DNA of 64,000 bases, taken from assembly GCF_004402045.1 (NCBI RefSeq), contig NZ_SOMG01000008.1, positions 1 to 64,000 of the forward strand, given 5' to 3'. A program made the translations under genes and the position numbers. Each line of letters starts with the position of its first letter. Position 1 is the first letter of the stretch. Under the pieces are notes generated by a model that was not told the origin of the DNA, searched no databases, and saw only the letters and a list, made by a program, of their open reading frames with translations. Source of the stretch: Lelliottia nimipressuralis. Its GTDB lineage: Bacteria; Pseudomonadota; Gammaproteobacteria; Enterobacterales; Enterobacteriaceae. Shown here piece after piece: positions 35,810 through 47,840 of the stretch.

Positions 35810-36655
35810 ATGAGTCAGACATCAACCTTAAAAGGCCAGTGCATTGCCGAGTTCCTTGGTACCGGGTTGTTGATATTCTTCGGAGTGGGCTGTGTCGCTG
35901 CACTGAAAGTGGCGGGTGCCAGTTTTGGTCAGTGGGAAATCAGTATCATCTGGGGTCTGGGCGTGGCGATGGCCATCTACCTGACCGCAGGGGTTTCTGG
36001 TGCACATCTTAACCCGGCGGTGACTATCGCACTGTGGCTGTTCGCGTGCTTCGACGGACGCAAAGTTGTTCCTTTCATTCTTTCTCAGTTTGCCGGCGCG
36101 TTTTGCGCAGCGGCGTTAGTTTACGGGCTTTATTACAATCTTTTCATCGACTTCGAACAGACGCATCATATGGTGCGCGGCAGCGTCGAAAGTCTGGATC
36201 TGGCAGGTATCTTCTCAACCTATCCAAACCCGCATATCAATTTTGTGCAGGCGTTCGCAGTTGAAATGGTGATTACCGCTATTCTGATGGGCGTTATCCT
36301 GGCGCTGACCGACGACGGAAACGGCATTCCGCGCGGTCCACTGGCCCCCCTGCTGATTGGTCTTCTGATCGCGGTGATTGGCGCATCCATGGGCCCATTA
36401 ACAGGGTTTGCGATGAACCCGGCGCGTGACCTGGGTCCAAAAACCTTCGCCTTCTTTGCAGGATGGGGGGACGTCGCCTTCACCGGTGGCAAAGACATTC
36501 CTTACTTCCTGGTACCGCTGTTTGCGCCGGTTGTCGGGGCTGCGCTGGGTGCGTTTAGCTACCGCAAATTAATTGGTCGCCACTTACCGTGCGACACCTG
36601 TGTGGAAGAGGAGAAGGAAACGACTTCTACCGCACAACAAAAAGCTTCGCTGTAA
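35810..36655 (+). CDS. glpF: glycerol uptake facilitator (aquaglyceroporin)
   Basis: Inner membrane channel of the MIP family. The two NPA motifs, in GAHLNPAVTIAL and GFAMNPARDLGP, form the pore, and the second is followed by the selectivity Arg. Six full and two half helices. From MSQTSTLK it is 281 aa like E. coli; an in-frame Met 39 bp earlier is not used in the family. First gene of glpFK. Confidence 0.97.
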   Translation: MSQTSTLKGQCIAEFLGTGLLIFFGVGCVAALKVAGASFGQWEISIIWGLGVAMAIYLTAGVSGAHLNPAVTIALWLFACFDGRKVVPFILSQFAGAFCAAALVYGLYYNLFIDFEQTHHMVRGSVESLDLAGIFSTYPNPHINFVQAFAVEMVITAILMGVILALTDDGNGIPRGPLAPLLIGLLIAVIGASMGPLTGFAMNPARDLGPKTFAFFAGWGDVAFTGGKDIPYFLVPLFAPVVGAALGAFSYRKLIGRHLPCDTCVEEEKETTSTAQQKASL

Positions 36656-38185
<1,530 letters not shown>

Positions 38186-38196
38186 TTGTCCTTAAT

Positions 38197-38263
38197 CCCC
38201 TCTCCCCTGGGGAGAGGGTTAGGGTGAGAGGCTCCGACCGCACCGGTCCCCTCACCCCTCCCC
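38197..38263. repeat. boxC-like repeat between glpK and glpX
   Basis: CCCCTCTCCCCTGGGGAGAGGGTTAGGGTGAGAG followed by CCCTCACCCCTCCCC. It is the longest copy in the window of the CCCTCTCCC/GGGTGAG repeat family. Confidence 0.65.
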
Positions 38264-38311
38264 ACTCTGTGATAAACTTCGTGCAATTCCTTTTGATTGC
38301 ACGAGTACCTC

Positions 38312-39322
38312 ATGAAACGTGAACTTGCTATCGAGTTTTCCCGCGTCACCGAAGCAGCTGCCCTCGCAGGCTATAAATGGCTGGGCCGTGGCGACAAAAA
38401 TACCGCAGACGGTGCCGCCGTCCATGCCATGCGCATTGTGCTTAACCAGGTCAACATCGACGGCACTATCGTGATCGGCGAAGGCGAAATCGACGAAGCA
38501 CCAATGCTCTATATCGGTGAAAAAGTCGGTACCGGCAAAGGCGACGCCGTGGATATCGCCGTCGACCCGATCGAAGGCACCCGAATGACGGCGATGGGTC
38601 AGGCCAATGCGTTAGCGGTGCTGGCCGTAGGCGATAAAGGCTGCTTCCTCAACGCGCCGGATATGTATATGGAGAAGCTGATTGTCGGTCCTGGCGCGAA
38701 GGGCGCTATCGACCTCAGCCTGCCGCTGGAAGAGAACCTGCACAACATCGCCAAAGCCCTGGGCAAACCCCTTAGCGAACTTACCGTGACTATTCTGGCA
38801 AAACCACGCCACGACGCCACCATCGCGCAGATGCAAAAGCTCGGCGTGCGCGTATTTGCGATTCCGGATGGTGACGTTGCCGCCTCCATTCTGACCTGCA
38901 TGCCGGACAGCGAAGTGGATGTTTTGTATGGCATCGGCGGCGCACCGGAAGGTGTGGTCTCTGCAGCAGTGATCCGCGCGCTGGATGGCGATATGCAGGC
39001 CCGTCTGCTGCCCCGCCATGAGGTGAAAGGCGACAGCGAAGAGAACCGCCGTATCGGAGAAAACGAGCTGGCACGCTGCGAAGCAATGGGTATCGAGGCC
39101 AATAAAGTGCTGGCTCTGGACGAGATGGCGCGTAGCGATAACGTTATCTTCTCGGCGACCGGCATCACCAAAGGCGATCTGCTGGACGGCATCACCCGCA
39201 AGGGCAATATGGCCACCACAGAAACACTGCTGATCCGCGGTAAATCACGCACTATTCGCCGCATTCAGTCTATTCACTATCTCGACCGTAAAGACCCGGA
39301 CGTGCAGACGCACATTCTGTAA
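38312..39322 (+). CDS. glpX: class II fructose-1,6-bisphosphatase
   Basis: Mn-dependent gluconeogenic phosphatase. The lithium-sensitive phosphatase motif VDPIEGT and the metal-binding GEGEIDEAPM are present, as are the GDVAASIL and GIGGAPEGV segments. The MKRELAIEFSRV start gives 336 aa. Placed after glpK, as in the E. coli glpFKX cluster, allowing glycerol carbon to flow to hexose phosphate. Confidence 0.96.
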   Translation: MKRELAIEFSRVTEAAALAGYKWLGRGDKNTADGAAVHAMRIVLNQVNIDGTIVIGEGEIDEAPMLYIGEKVGTGKGDAVDIAVDPIEGTRMTAMGQANALAVLAVGDKGCFLNAPDMYMEKLIVGPGAKGAIDLSLPLEENLHNIAKALGKPLSELTVTILAKPRHDATIAQMQKLGVRVFAIPDGDVAASILTCMPDSEVDVLYGIGGAPEGVVSAAVIRALDGDMQARLLPRHEVKGDSEENRRIGENELARCEAMGIEANKVLALDEMARSDNVIFSATGITKGDLLDGITRKGNMATTETLLIRGKSRTIRRIQSIHYLDRKDPDVQTHIL

Positions 39323-39418
39323 AACCGTTTGATCGATAGAGCTTTCCGGCCCTGACGGGCTGGAAATTGTCACCACAAGTACGGAAGATAGAACAGAGAA
39401 ACAGCACAGGAGAAGATC

Positions 39419-40165
39419 ATGGCGGACTGGGTAACAGGTAAAGTCACAAAGGTACAGTTCTGGACCGATGCGCTATTTAGTCTCACCGTACATGCTCCCG
39501 TTCACCCGTTTAAAGCCGGGCAGTTTGCGAAGCTGGGGCTGGATGTTGACGGCGAGCGCGTGCAGCGCGCCTACTCTTACGTTAACGCACCTGATAACCC
39601 GGATCTTGAGTTCTATCTGGTCACCGTTCCTGACGGCAAGCTCAGCCCGCGCCTTGCCGCGCTTAAGCCCGGCGACAAGGTGCAAATTGTGAGTGAAGCG
39701 GCAGGCTTCTTTGTGCTCGAAGAGATCCCTGATTGTGACACGCTCTGGATGCTGGCAACCGGTACGGCCATCGGCCCTTATCTCTCTATTTTGCAGTACG
39801 GCAAAGATCTGGAGCGCTTTAAAAACATCGTGCTGGTTCATGCTGCGCGCTACGCCGCAGACCTGAGCTATTTGCCGCAGATGCAGGCGCTGGAACAGCA
39901 GTACGGCGGGAAGTTAAAGATTCAGACGGTGGTCAGCCGCGAAACCGTAGCAGGAACGCTTACCGGTCGTGTGCCGGCGCTTATTGAAAGTGGCGCCCTG
40001 GAAGAGGCAGTAGGTTTGCCGTTGAACGCGGAAACCAGCCACGTCATGCTGTGTGGCAACCCACAGATGGTACGGGACACGCAGCAGCTTCTGAAGGATA
40101 CCCGGCAGATGACGAAACATCTTCGCCGCCGGCCGGGCCATATGACCGCAGAACACTACTGGTGA
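39419..40165 (+). CDS. fpr: ferredoxin/flavodoxin-NADP+ reductase
   Basis: FAD enzyme that passes electrons from NADPH to flavodoxin or ferredoxin. The FAD-binding RAYSYVNAPDN motif and the NADP motif ATGTAIGPYLSIL are clear, and the protein ends with the conserved C-terminal Trp. It is 248 aa. In E. coli the gene is under SoxRS control; I did not resolve a soxbox in the 96-bp upstream gap. Confidence 0.97.
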   Translation: MADWVTGKVTKVQFWTDALFSLTVHAPVHPFKAGQFAKLGLDVDGERVQRAYSYVNAPDNPDLEFYLVTVPDGKLSPRLAALKPGDKVQIVSEAAGFFVLEEIPDCDTLWMLATGTAIGPYLSILQYGKDLERFKNIVLVHAARYAADLSYLPQMQALEQQYGGKLKIQTVVSRETVAGTLTGRVPALIESGALEEAVGLPLNAETSHVMLCGNPQMVRDTQQLLKDTRQMTKHLRRRPGHMTAEHYW

Positions 40166-40585
40166 TCAGCGGTATTTCACCTCAACGGTATCTTTACCGT
40201 ATTTGTTTTCGCTCTGGGTGCCGATAAACGCGCCCAGATCGACAATCATCATCACGAAGATGACCGACGGCAGCAGCCTGCCCACGACCCACGGCAGAAT
40301 GGATGGAAGCATCGCCCAGTTCCCCGCCACCAGCATCCACGCCAGAATAATCAGAAACGCCCACGCGCCGGAACGACCGCGATCGTGCAGACGTTTCACC
40401 ACGACGGCGGCCGTTGGCCATAGCAGGCAGACCAGCGCAAATGCCGCCGTTTGCGTGCTTAGCCAGGCGTTATAAGCAACGAAAAAAAGAAGCAGCATGG
40501 CGACAACCCACGTCACCATCCAGATCCAGAAATCACGGCGTCCAATACGCCCTTTGAATGAAAACAGCCACTGCTGTATGGTCAT
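40166..40585 (-). CDS. yiiR: DUF805 inner membrane protein YiiR
   Basis: Small membrane protein of 139 aa with about four hydrophobic segments. The DUF805 features are the opening FSFKGRIGRRDFW and the central VVKRLHDRGRSGAWAF. Similar to E. coli YiiR in sequence and position; the C-terminus is shorter by several residues. Its stop abuts the fpr stop tail to tail. The function is unknown. Confidence 0.9.
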   Translation of the reverse strand: MTIQQWLFSFKGRIGRRDFWIWMVTWVVAMLLLFFVAYNAWLSTQTAAFALVCLLWPTAAVVVKRLHDRGRSGAWAFLIILAWMLVAGNWAMLPSILPWVVGRLLPSVIFVMMIVDLGAFIGTQSENKYGKDTVEVKYR

Positions 40586-40697
40586 GTAAGGTTCCTTATT
40601 ATCGTATAGCGCGCATTTTACCCTGGAGTTGTGACCTTTTGACAAGCCGACCAGATATCGTTTTAATCATGAGCACTTACGGCCAGGGGCAATGTTG

Positions 40698-41294
40698 ATG
40701 AAAAGTTCGGCACGTTCTCTTTACCTGTGTTTAGCGATGCTCAGCGCGGGTTTTCCCCTGCACGCCGCCGAAACCACTGCCCCGACCACAGCGCCGTATC
40801 TGCTGGCGGGCGCGCCGTCGTTCGATCAGTCCATTAGCCAGTTTCGTGAAACCTTCAATCAGGCCAACCCAACGCTACCGCTGGATGAATTCCGCGCCAT
40901 TGATGGCTCCCGCGATACCCCCACACTGACCCGCGCGGCAAGCAAGATTAACGAGAATTTGTATGCCTCCACGGCGCTGGAGCGCGGTACGTTAAAAATC
41001 AAAAGTATGCAAATCACCTGGCTGCCGATACAGGGGCCAGAGCAAAAAGCCGCTAAGGTGAAGGCGCTGGAGTACATGAGCGCAGTGCTGCAGGCTTTTA
41101 CCCCTGCGTTGACGAAAAAACAGAGCCAGCAAAAACTGCAAAAACTCCTTACCGCCGGTAAAAATAAGCGTTACTACGCCGATACCGAAGGCGCGATCCG
41201 CTATGTTGTGGCGGACAACGGCGAAAAAGGACTGACCTTCGCTGTTGAACCGATTAAGCTGGCACTATCTGACACCCTCGGCGGGGCGAATTAA
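40698..41294 (+). CDS. yiiQ: YiiQ family periplasmic protein (DUF1454)
   Basis: A signal peptide ends near residue 24 (FPLHAAE). The mature part starts with TTAPYLLAGAPSFDQSISQF and matches E. coli YiiQ to the end. About 198 aa. A second ATG two codons upstream (40692) is possible. Immediately upstream of tpiA, as in E. coli. Role unknown. Confidence 0.9.
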   Translation: MKSSARSLYLCLAMLSAGFPLHAAETTAPTTAPYLLAGAPSFDQSISQFRETFNQANPTLPLDEFRAIDGSRDTPTLTRAASKINENLYASTALERGTLKIKSMQITWLPIQGPEQKAAKVKALEYMSAVLQAFTPALTKKQSQQKLQKLLTAGKNKRYYADTEGAIRYVVADNGEKGLTFAVEPIKLALSDTLGGAN

Positions 41295-41405
41295 TGACAA
41301 AAAGCAAAGCCTTTCGAGGGAAAATCTCTATACTGATTCACAGACCATGCTGCCCGTCAGGGTGGCCATATTCCTTAATTCGCTTATTTAGCGTGGAGAA
41401 TTGAA

Positions 41406-42173
41406 ATGCGACATCCTTTAGTGATGGGTAACTGGAAACTGAACGGCAGCCGCCACATGGTAAACGAACTGGTTGCGAACCTGCGTAAAGAGCTGGCTGG
41501 CGTGACAGGCTGCGCGGTTGCTATCGCTCCGCCGGATATGTACCTGGATCTGGCTAAACACGCCGCTGACGGCAGCCATATCGTGCTGGGCGCGCAAAAC
41601 GTTGACGTTAACCTGTCTGGCGCATTCACCGGTGAAACCTCCGCTGAAATGCTGAAAGATATCGGCGCGAAATACATCATCATCGGCCACTCTGAGCGTC
41701 GCACCTACCACAAAGAATCCGACGAGTTCATCGCGAAGAAATTCGCTGTGCTGAAAGAGCAGGGTCTGATCCCGGTTCTGTGCATCGGTGAAACCGAAGC
41801 AGAAAACGAAGCAGGCAAAACCGAAGAAGTGTGCGCACGTCAGATCGACGCGGTGCTGAAAACCCAGGGCGCGGCAGCGTTCGAAGGCGCGGTCATCGCA
41901 TACGAGCCAGTTTGGGCGATCGGTACCGGTAAATCTGCAACCCCTGCGCAGGCGCAGGCGGTTCACAAATTCATCCGCGACCACATTGCTAAAGCAGACG
42001 CGAAAGTGGCTGAGCAGGTTATCATCCAGTACGGCGGTTCCGTAAACGCAGCAAACGCTGCTGAGCTGTTCACCCAGCCAGACATCGATGGCGCGCTGGT
42101 TGGCGGTGCATCCCTGAAAGCTGACGCTTTCGCGGTGATCGTTAAAGCAGCAGAAGCGGCTAAACAGGCGTAA
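41406..42173 (+). CDS. tpiA: triosephosphate isomerase
   Basis: Glycolytic enzyme interconverting dihydroxyacetone phosphate and glyceraldehyde 3-phosphate. Catalytic residues lie in GNWKLNGS (Lys), GHSERRTYH (His) and [11 protein letters not shown] (Glu), followed by the mobile phosphate loop. It is 255 aa. Codon use is strongly biased, as expected for a highly expressed gene. Confidence 0.98.
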   Translation: MRHPLVMGNWKLNGSRHMVNELVANLRKELAGVTGCAVAIAPPDMYLDLAKHAADGSHIVLGAQNVDVNLSGAFTGETSAEMLKDIGAKYIIIGHSERRTYHKESDEFIAKKFAVLKEQGLIPVLCIGETEAENEAGKTEEVCARQIDAVLKTQGAAAFEGAVIAYEPVWAIGTGKSATPAQAQAVHKFIRDHIAKADAKVAEQVIIQYGGSVNAANAAELFTQPDIDGALVGGASLKADAFAVIVKAAEAAKQA

Positions 42174-42182
42174 TGCTGTTGT

Positions 42183-42212
42183 GGCGGGTGGCGCTTGCGC
42201 TTACCCGCCCTA
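42183..42212. repeat. REP unit after tpiA
   Basis: GGCGGGTGGCGCTTGCGCTTACCCGCC palindrome between the convergent ends of tpiA and the SLC13 transporter gene. Confidence 0.8.
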
Positions 42213-42220
42213 CAAAACCG

Positions 42221-43525
42221 CTACAAACGGCCTAATACGCTAAACCACACATAATCCAGCGGCAGCAACACCAGATAGGTTGCAATCGCCAGCGCCAGAC
42301 AGAGCACCATCCCCGCCTTCGCAGGCACCTTCCCTAAGCCCATCGCCACGACAATCGGTGACGCCTGATAGGGCAGCAGCGGTGTGGAATAGCCCAGCAC
42401 CTGAATCATGATCACCGACAGCAGCGGGAAACCGGTCGCATCCGAAAAACTCTGTGCCAGGGTGGTATACAGCGCCGGAACGCCGTTGGCGGTCATAATG
42501 AAGTTGAGGGCTGTGGTAATACCGGTCAGCGCCAGGAAACTGGTGAATGGCCTGTCTGCATCCAGCGGCATAATGCGGAGCAACGCCTCGCCCACCGCCG
42601 TTCCAATTCCGGTTTGCGTTACGACGATCGCCAGCCCAAGAATACCTGCAACATAGATACAGGTACGCATATTCACCCCCGCAGAAAACTCTTCTCCGGT
42701 GATAAAGCCAACGCGCGGCAACATAACGATGACCGATGCCGCCAGCCCCGTCCACGCGGGCCCCACGCCGTGCCAGCTCTCCGTCACCCACATCCCCAAT
42801 ACCACCGCCAGCAGCCAGGCAAGACGCTTCTCATCCCGCCCCATGGGTTCAGATGGCACCAGTTCCTTCGGTGGTTTAGGGCTACCGGGAAAAAGCCAGC
42901 AGATCAGGCCAATCAGAATCAGGCCTTTAAGAATACCCAGCACCGGCGTGTGCAGCAGCAGATACGGGACATAGTTCAGATGGATGCCGTACGAGCCTTC
43001 CGCCGCACCGCTCATGACCAGGTTAGGGACGTTAGCAGGCAGGATAGTCGCCGAGAGCTGGAAAGTCCCGAACCCCACCGCCAGCGCCAGACCAAACCAG
43101 GCGCGGGAGCCGTCGGGTATACCGGCACGTTTAGCCATCGCGGCGACAATCGGCATCAACAGTGCAATACGTCCCATATTCGACGGCATCACAAACGCCA
43201 GCGCATAGCTCAGCAGCACCACGCTCGCCACCATCAATACCCAGGAGTCGGTGAGCTTTGCGGACAGGGCCCGGGCGGCCCTGTCGGCCAGTCCGGTTTT
43301 ACGGATCGCCACGCCGAGCACAAAACCGCTGAATACCAGCCAGAAAGCCGACGAGGCAAACCCGCCGAAGATCGCCTCAGGAGGAGCGATTTTCGCGGTC
43401 ATCGCCGCCGTGAAGAACAGCAGCGCGGTGATAAATTCCGGTAGTAGCGACGTCGCCCATAGCACGATGGTAACGCCAACGATCAATGAAGGCAGCAGCA
43501 GAGGATACGTTAACCAGAGCGACAT
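42221..43525 (-). CDS. SLC13/DASS-type anion permease
   Basis: Integral membrane protein of 434 aa with about 11 or 12 hydrophobic helices. Family features include TALLFFTAAMTAKIAPPEAIF near residue 45, SSAFWLVFSGFVLG, VMPSNMGRIALLMP and the C-terminal TPLLPYQASPIVVA. These resemble divalent-anion:sodium symporters and related citrate, sulfate or dicarboxylate carriers. The substrate cannot be read from sequence. The gene is absent at this site in E. coli K-12 (tpiA-cdh) and has no partner genes. It faces tpiA across a REP unit. Confidence 0.8.
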   Translation of the reverse strand: MSLWLTYPLLLPSLIVGVTIVLWATSLLPEFITALLFFTAAMTAKIAPPEAIFGGFASSAFWLVFSGFVLGVAIRKTGLADRAARALSAKLTDSWVLMVASVVLLSYALAFVMPSNMGRIALLMPIVAAMAKRAGIPDGSRAWFGLALAVGFGTFQLSATILPANVPNLVMSGAAEGSYGIHLNYVPYLLLHTPVLGILKGLILIGLICWLFPGSPKPPKELVPSEPMGRDEKRLAWLLAVVLGMWVTESWHGVGPAWTGLAASVIVMLPRVGFITGEEFSAGVNMRTCIYVAGILGLAIVVTQTGIGTAVGEALLRIMPLDADRPFTSFLALTGITTALNFIMTANGVPALYTTLAQSFSDATGFPLLSVIMIQVLGYSTPLLPYQASPIVVAMGLGKVPAKAGMVLCLALAIATYLVLLPLDYVWFSVLGRL

Positions 43526-43598
43526 ACCTGTCTCCTGTAGAATTTTTCAGCAAGTCTACGGCGACAGGCAGGACGAGTAAACGCTATTTATAGTGGGG

Positions 43599-44342
43599 TC
43601 ACTTCAGGATATCGCATTGATGATCCTGCAATTCCTCAGCCGACGCGCGGTTCAACATCAGCAGGTTGCGCTCGGTCGCCAGCAAAACAAACGAACCATC
43701 CGACTGCTGCGCCATCGCCAGCGCGAAGCGCCCCATATGGTCGCGCGCTTCCGGCAGCTCTTCTGCCAGCATCATAAACGGGCTGCGCTGGACCAGTTCA
43801 TTCTCTGTTACCCGACGAGCAAGATATTCATGCCCTTCCAGCCCGCCCGGGAGCGGTAGCCACTGGGTAGTGATTTCGCCCTGAGCCGCATTGAGCTTCT
43901 CACGCACGTCCGGGCGCAGGCAGGAAATGTGAATATGGAAATGGTTCTGCGAACGGCCTGTCGGGGAATTGATCGTCAGTGAAATCGCACTGTCAGGCAC
44001 CTCGGATCCACGCTTCAGGGTCATAAAGCTTCGCGACTGCCAGGCCAGCCAGAAAAAGTTCGGCGTATGAGATTCGGTCAAAAGCGGACTTTCGGTACCG
44101 TTAATTCGGTAGGTTGGCATCAGCAAATACTGCAGCGGCCCGTTGCGATCTTTAAACACCACATAGCCTGCATCCGTTTTCACCTGCGCACACGGCGCCG
44201 GGTTACGGTTCTGGATCTGATTCGGCACACACTGGTCGAGAACGATATGTCGCAACGCATTCGGATTACCCGCTTTCATCCAGTACCCGCCGCCTGCGGC
44301 AAGGGCGATGACAATCAGGAGCAATAAGATAATTTTTTTCAC
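43599..44342 (-). CDS. cdh: CDP-diacylglycerol pyrophosphatase, GTG start
   Basis: Hydrolyses CDP-diacylglycerol to CMP and phosphatidate. An N-terminal membrane anchor ([20 protein letters not shown]) is followed by a HIT-like domain with the catalytic NHFHIHISC histidine cluster. A GTG at 44342 preceded by AGGGA gives 247 aa, close to the 251 aa of E. coli. Position between tpiA and sbp agrees. Confidence 0.95.
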   Translation of the reverse strand: MKKIILLLLIVIALAAGGGYWMKAGNPNALRHIVLDQCVPNQIQNRNPAPCAQVKTDAGYVVFKDRNGPLQYLLMPTYRINGTESPLLTESHTPNFFWLAWQSRSFMTLKRGSEVPDSAISLTINSPTGRSQNHFHIHISCLRPDVREKLNAAQGEITTQWLPLPGGLEGHEYLARRVTENELVQRSPFMMLAEELPEARDHMGRFALAMAQQSDGSFVLLATERNLLMLNRASAEELQDHQCDILK

Positions 44343-44395
44343 AACGCGTTCCCTGTTTTCAATAGAGGCAAAAGAGTAACGCAAAATGATGACCA

Positions 44396-44428
44396 AATAA
44401 AAAACCCGGCGGATTTCTCACGCCGGGT
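44396..44428 (-). terminator. sbp terminator
   Basis: On the minus strand a CCCGGCG/CGCCGGG stem with a 9-nt loop is followed by TTTTTT. Confidence 0.88.
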
Positions 44429-44449
44429 CACCGTGTCATTGGCTAAGGG

Positions 44450-45439
44450 TTAGCGCTGGCTGATCTGGTCGAAGGTGCCACCGTTGGAGAAGTGCTCTTT
44501 CTGCGCTTTCGTCCAGCCGCCGAACTCGTCATCAATGGTGAAGAGCTTCAGTTTAGGGAAGACGCTTTCGTATTTCTTCGCAACCGCCGGATCCCGTGGA
44601 CGATAGAAGTTTTTCGCCGCAATTTCCTGGCCTTCTGGCGAGTAGAGATATTTCAGGTACGCTTCCGCCACCGCTTTGGTGTCTTTTTTCTCAACCACTT
44701 TGTCGACCACGGAAACAGTCGGCTCGGCAAGAATAGACTCGCTCGGGGTGACAATCTCAAACTTGTCTTTGCCCAGTTCGTTAGTGGCCAGCAGGGCTTC
44801 GTTTTCCCATGCGATCAGCACGTCGCCAATCCCGCGCTCTACGAAGGTGTTGGTGGCGCCACGCGCGCCGGAGTCGAGCACCTCAACGTTTTTATACAGC
44901 GCTTTCACAAATTCCTGCGCTTTGGCCTGGTCGCCATTGTTGTGATGCAGCGCGTAGCCCCATGCGCCCAGGTAGTTCCAGCGAGCGCCGCCAGAGCTTT
45001 TCGGGTTAGGCGTAATGACTGACACGCCTGGTTTAACCAGGTCATTCCAGTCATGGATCTGTTTCGGGTTGCCTTTACGTACCAGGAAAACAATGGTCGA
45101 GGTGTATGGCGCGGAGTTATCCGGCAGACGTTTGATCCAGTTTTTGTCGATGCGGCCACGCTCGGCGATAGCGTCAACATCGTAGGCCAACGCCAGGGTC
45201 ACCACGTCGGCTTCAATACCGTTGATGACGGAGGTCGCCTGCTTACCAGAACCACCGTGAGACTGGCGAACCACAACATTGTCGCCGGTTTCCTGCTTCC
45301 AGTGTGCCGCAAACGCTTTGTTGTATTGCTCATACAGTTCACGCGTCGGGTCGTATGACACGTTCAGTAACTGGATGTCCTTAGCCAGAACGCTGGTCGA
45401 TGCCAGCAATAATGTAAAACCCACGCCCCATTTATTCAT
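44450..45439 (-). CDS. sbp: periplasmic sulfate-binding protein
   Basis: Binds sulfate for the CysAWU ABC importer. The signal peptide ends at ASTSVLA-K (about 19). The mature fold starts [31 protein letters not shown] and [12 protein letters not shown] form the anion pocket. It is 329 aa, as in E. coli. Expected CysB control is inferred from the family, not seen. Confidence 0.97.
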   Translation of the reverse strand: MNKWGVGFTLLLASTSVLAKDIQLLNVSYDPTRELYEQYNKAFAAHWKQETGDNVVVRQSHGGSGKQATSVINGIEADVVTLALAYDVDAIAERGRIDKNWIKRLPDNSAPYTSTIVFLVRKGNPKQIHDWNDLVKPGVSVITPNPKSSGGARWNYLGAWGYALHHNNGDQAKAQEFVKALYKNVEVLDSGARGATNTFVERGIGDVLIAWENEALLATNELGKDKFEIVTPSESILAEPTVSVVDKVVEKKDTKAVAEAYLKYLYSPEGQEIAAKNFYRPRDPAVAKKYESVFPKLKLFTIDDEFGGWTKAQKEHFSNGGTFDQISQR

Positions 45440-45565
45440 CGCCCAGCTCTCTTGTGTAGTGTTTTGATGAATGCAGCGTGCCAGAAAGCGAATCGAGGAT
45501 TAAAGAATAAAAAAAGATTGGCTATAACTTTGAGGAATAAAAAGGCAAACTCTGCGGACAAAAAA

Positions 45566-45640
45566 GCCCGGTGGCGCTTCGCTTACCGGGCCTACGAACC
45601 GTGCTTTTGTAGGCCGGGTAAGGCGAAGCCGCCACCCGGC
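45566..45640. repeat. BIME between sbp and pfkA
   Basis: Two facing REP units (GCCCGGTGGCGCTTCGCTTACCGGGC at 45566 and GGCCGGGTAAGGCGAAGCC... at 45609) lie downstream of pfkA and upstream of the sbp promoter region. Confidence 0.85.
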
Positions 45641-45656
45641 ACAATACAAACGCCGA

Positions 45657-46619
45657 TCAATACAGTTTTTTCGCGCAGTCCAGCCAGTCACCTTTGAACG
45701 GACGCTTCATGCTTTCAATGGCGTCGATGATGTCATGGTGAACCAGTTTTTCGTTCTGAATACCGACGCAACGACCGCCATGGCCTTGCAGCAGCAGATC
45801 GATAGCATACGCACCCATACGGGATGCCAGGATACGGTCGTACGGGCCAGGAGAGCCACCGCGCTGGATGTGACCCAGAACGGTCGCACGGGTTTCACGT
45901 TTGGTTTCAGCTTCGATGTACTTCGCCAGCTCGTCAACGTCACAGATGTGCTCGGTGATAGCAACGATCGCGTGTTTTTTACCTTTCGCGATGCCCGCTT
46001 TGATTTCAGCCACCAGATCTTCACGGCTAAATTCGACTTCCGGCACGACGATAAATTCGCAACCGCCCGCAATGGCTGCCGCCAGAGTCAGGTCGCCACA
46101 GTAACGGCCCATCACTTCTACGATAGAGATACGCTGGTGAGAAGACGAGGTGTCACGCAGACGGTCAATCGCTTCAACAACGGTTCCCAGCGCAGTAAAG
46201 AAGCCGATAGTGTAGTCAGTACCTTTAATGTCGTTGTCGATAGTACCTGGCAGACCGATGCACGGGAAGCCCATTTCGGTCAGACGTTTTGCACCCATAT
46301 AGGAACCGTCACCACCGATAACCACCAGGGCATCCAGGCCGCGTTTCTTCATGTTTTCGATAGCCACTTCACGAACGTGTTCATCACGGAATTCCGGGAA
46401 GCGCGCAGAACCGAGGAAAGTACCGCCACGGTTGATCATGTCAGACACGCTGTAACGGTCTAGCTGAACCATACGATCTTCATACAGGCCCAGATAACCG
46501 TCATAAACGCCAAAAACTTCCAGGCCTTCCGTCAACGCTGCACGGACAACACCACGAATTGCCGCGTTCATGCCCGGCGCATCACCGCCGCTTGTCAACA
46601 CACCGATTTTCTTAATCAT
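45657..46619 (-). CDS. pfkA: ATP-dependent 6-phosphofructokinase I
   Basis: Commits fructose 6-phosphate to glycolysis. [19 protein letters not shown] opens the protein; GGDGSYMGA binds ATP-Mg and [12 protein letters not shown] carries the catalytic Asp. [13 protein letters not shown] and the effector-site residues are present. It is 320 aa. The longer in-frame start 87 bp upstream is not supported. Confidence 0.98.
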   Translation of the reverse strand: MIKKIGVLTSGGDAPGMNAAIRGVVRAALTEGLEVFGVYDGYLGLYEDRMVQLDRYSVSDMINRGGTFLGSARFPEFRDEHVREVAIENMKKRGLDALVVIGGDGSYMGAKRLTEMGFPCIGLPGTIDNDIKGTDYTIGFFTALGTVVEAIDRLRDTSSSHQRISIVEVMGRYCGDLTLAAAIAGGCEFIVVPEVEFSREDLVAEIKAGIAKGKKHAIVAITEHICDVDELAKYIEAETKRETRATVLGHIQRGGSPGPYDRILASRMGAYAIDLLLQGHGGRCVGIQNEKLVHHDIIDAIESMKRPFKGDWLDCAKKLY

Positions 46620-46793
46620 GACTACCTCTGAACTTAGGAATGCAAAATTGAAATCTGTTGCCGGAAGAAATTTATCGGCCAACGAATACTGCAAATAGTA
46701 TATCAATCCCTTCCAGCTGAATTGATTCAGGTCAGACCAAATGGCGGTAATTTATACACAAAATGCTGGCCTGGCTCACTTTTTTACAACGAA

Positions 46794-47687
46794 TTACGAA
46801 AGCCCAACATGTCCGGATACAACCGAGCAGGGATCCTGGTGAATGATGACGTCTGAACCAGGAAAACGCTGCAAAATCGCCTGCTCGACCTGCTCAGCAA
46901 TAACGTGAGCCTGAACCAGTGGCAGGTTGTCTTCCATTTCAATATGAATCTGAATAAAGCGGGTCGGCCCTGACTGCCGCGTTCGAAGATCGTGTGCACC
47001 GCTGACGCCAGGCCAGGAGGTCACGATAGAAAAAATTTCATTGCGTTCCGAGTCCGGGAGGGCGCGGTCAAGCAGTGATTGCACCGCTTCGTACCCCATC
47101 CGCAGGGCGCTATATAAAATATAGATACCAATCCCTAACGCAAACAACGCATCGGCCCGATGCCAGCCATACCAGGCCAGACCGAGCGCAATAAGAATTG
47201 CCCCATTCATCATAACATCAGATTGATAATGAAGCATATCCGCCCGTACAGCCTGGCTTTGCGTTTTGCGAACGACCCAGCGCTGGAACGTTACCAGAAC
47301 AAGTGTGCATATAAGTGCAACGATCGTCACAATCACGCCCACGCCGGGATCGTTCATTGGTGTCGGCGAGACGAGATGCTGAATGCCGGTTAAAAACAGG
47401 AACAGCGCAGAACCAGAAATGAACATACTTTGCGCCAGCGCGGCCAGCGATTCCGCTTTGCCATGCCCAAACGTGTGCTCTTCATCTGCCGGCTGCAGCG
47501 AGTAACGCACCACCAGCAGGTTGGTCAGCGAGGCGGCAATGTCCACCAGCGAGTCCACCAGCGCCGCCAGAATACTGACCGAGCCGGTATACCACCACGC
47601 GAAAACCTTGATGACCAGCAAGCACGACGCCATTACCGTCGCGGCCATTGCGGCCCGGCTTACCAGTCTTCCATAGGATTGATTCAT
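46794..47687 (-). CDS. fieF: cation diffusion facilitator (ferrous iron/zinc efflux)
   Basis: Zn/Fe-proton antiporter of the CDF family, a dimer with six helices. Metal site residues appear in ALVDSLVDI (DxxxD) and [10 protein letters not shown] (HxxxD). The C-terminal cytoplasmic ferredoxin-like domain includes the HIEME and SDVIIHQDP segments. The [13 protein letters not shown] start gives 297 aa against 300 in E. coli; the last few residues differ. Confidence 0.96.
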   Translation of the reverse strand: MNQSYGRLVSRAAMAATVMASCLLVIKVFAWWYTGSVSILAALVDSLVDIAASLTNLLVVRYSLQPADEEHTFGHGKAESLAALAQSMFISGSALFLFLTGIQHLVSPTPMNDPGVGVIVTIVALICTLVLVTFQRWVVRKTQSQAVRADMLHYQSDVMMNGAILIALGLAWYGWHRADALFALGIGIYILYSALRMGYEAVQSLLDRALPDSERNEIFSIVTSWPGVSGAHDLRTRQSGPTRFIQIHIEMEDNLPLVQAHVIAEQVEQAILQRFPGSDVIIHQDPCSVVSGHVGLS

Positions 47688-47776
47688 AAACGCTCCTGTC
47701 ATGTCATGCCGCTAGTATAACGGATGCTTGAGGAGTCAAAGGATGAATAAACGGTTAACAAACCTGAATGAAGGGC

Positions 47777-47834
47777 AAAAAAAACCCCCACATCATGTGG
47801 GGGAAGACAGGGATGGTGTCTATGGCAAGGAAAA
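47777..47834 (-). ncRNA. cpxQ: CpxQ small RNA from the cpxP 3' UTR
   Basis: Hfq-dependent sRNA released from cpxP mRNA by RNase E, which represses inner membrane protein and efflux mRNAs under envelope stress. The sequence starts TTTTCCTTGCCATAGACACC near the cpxP stop and carries the seed CCATCCCTGTCTT. It ends with a CCCCCACAT/ATGTGGGGG hairpin and an 8-T run. Apart from a base or two in the terminator loop it matches Salmonella/E. coli CpxQ as I remember it. Confidence 0.9.
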
Positions 47835-47840
47835 CAGGGT

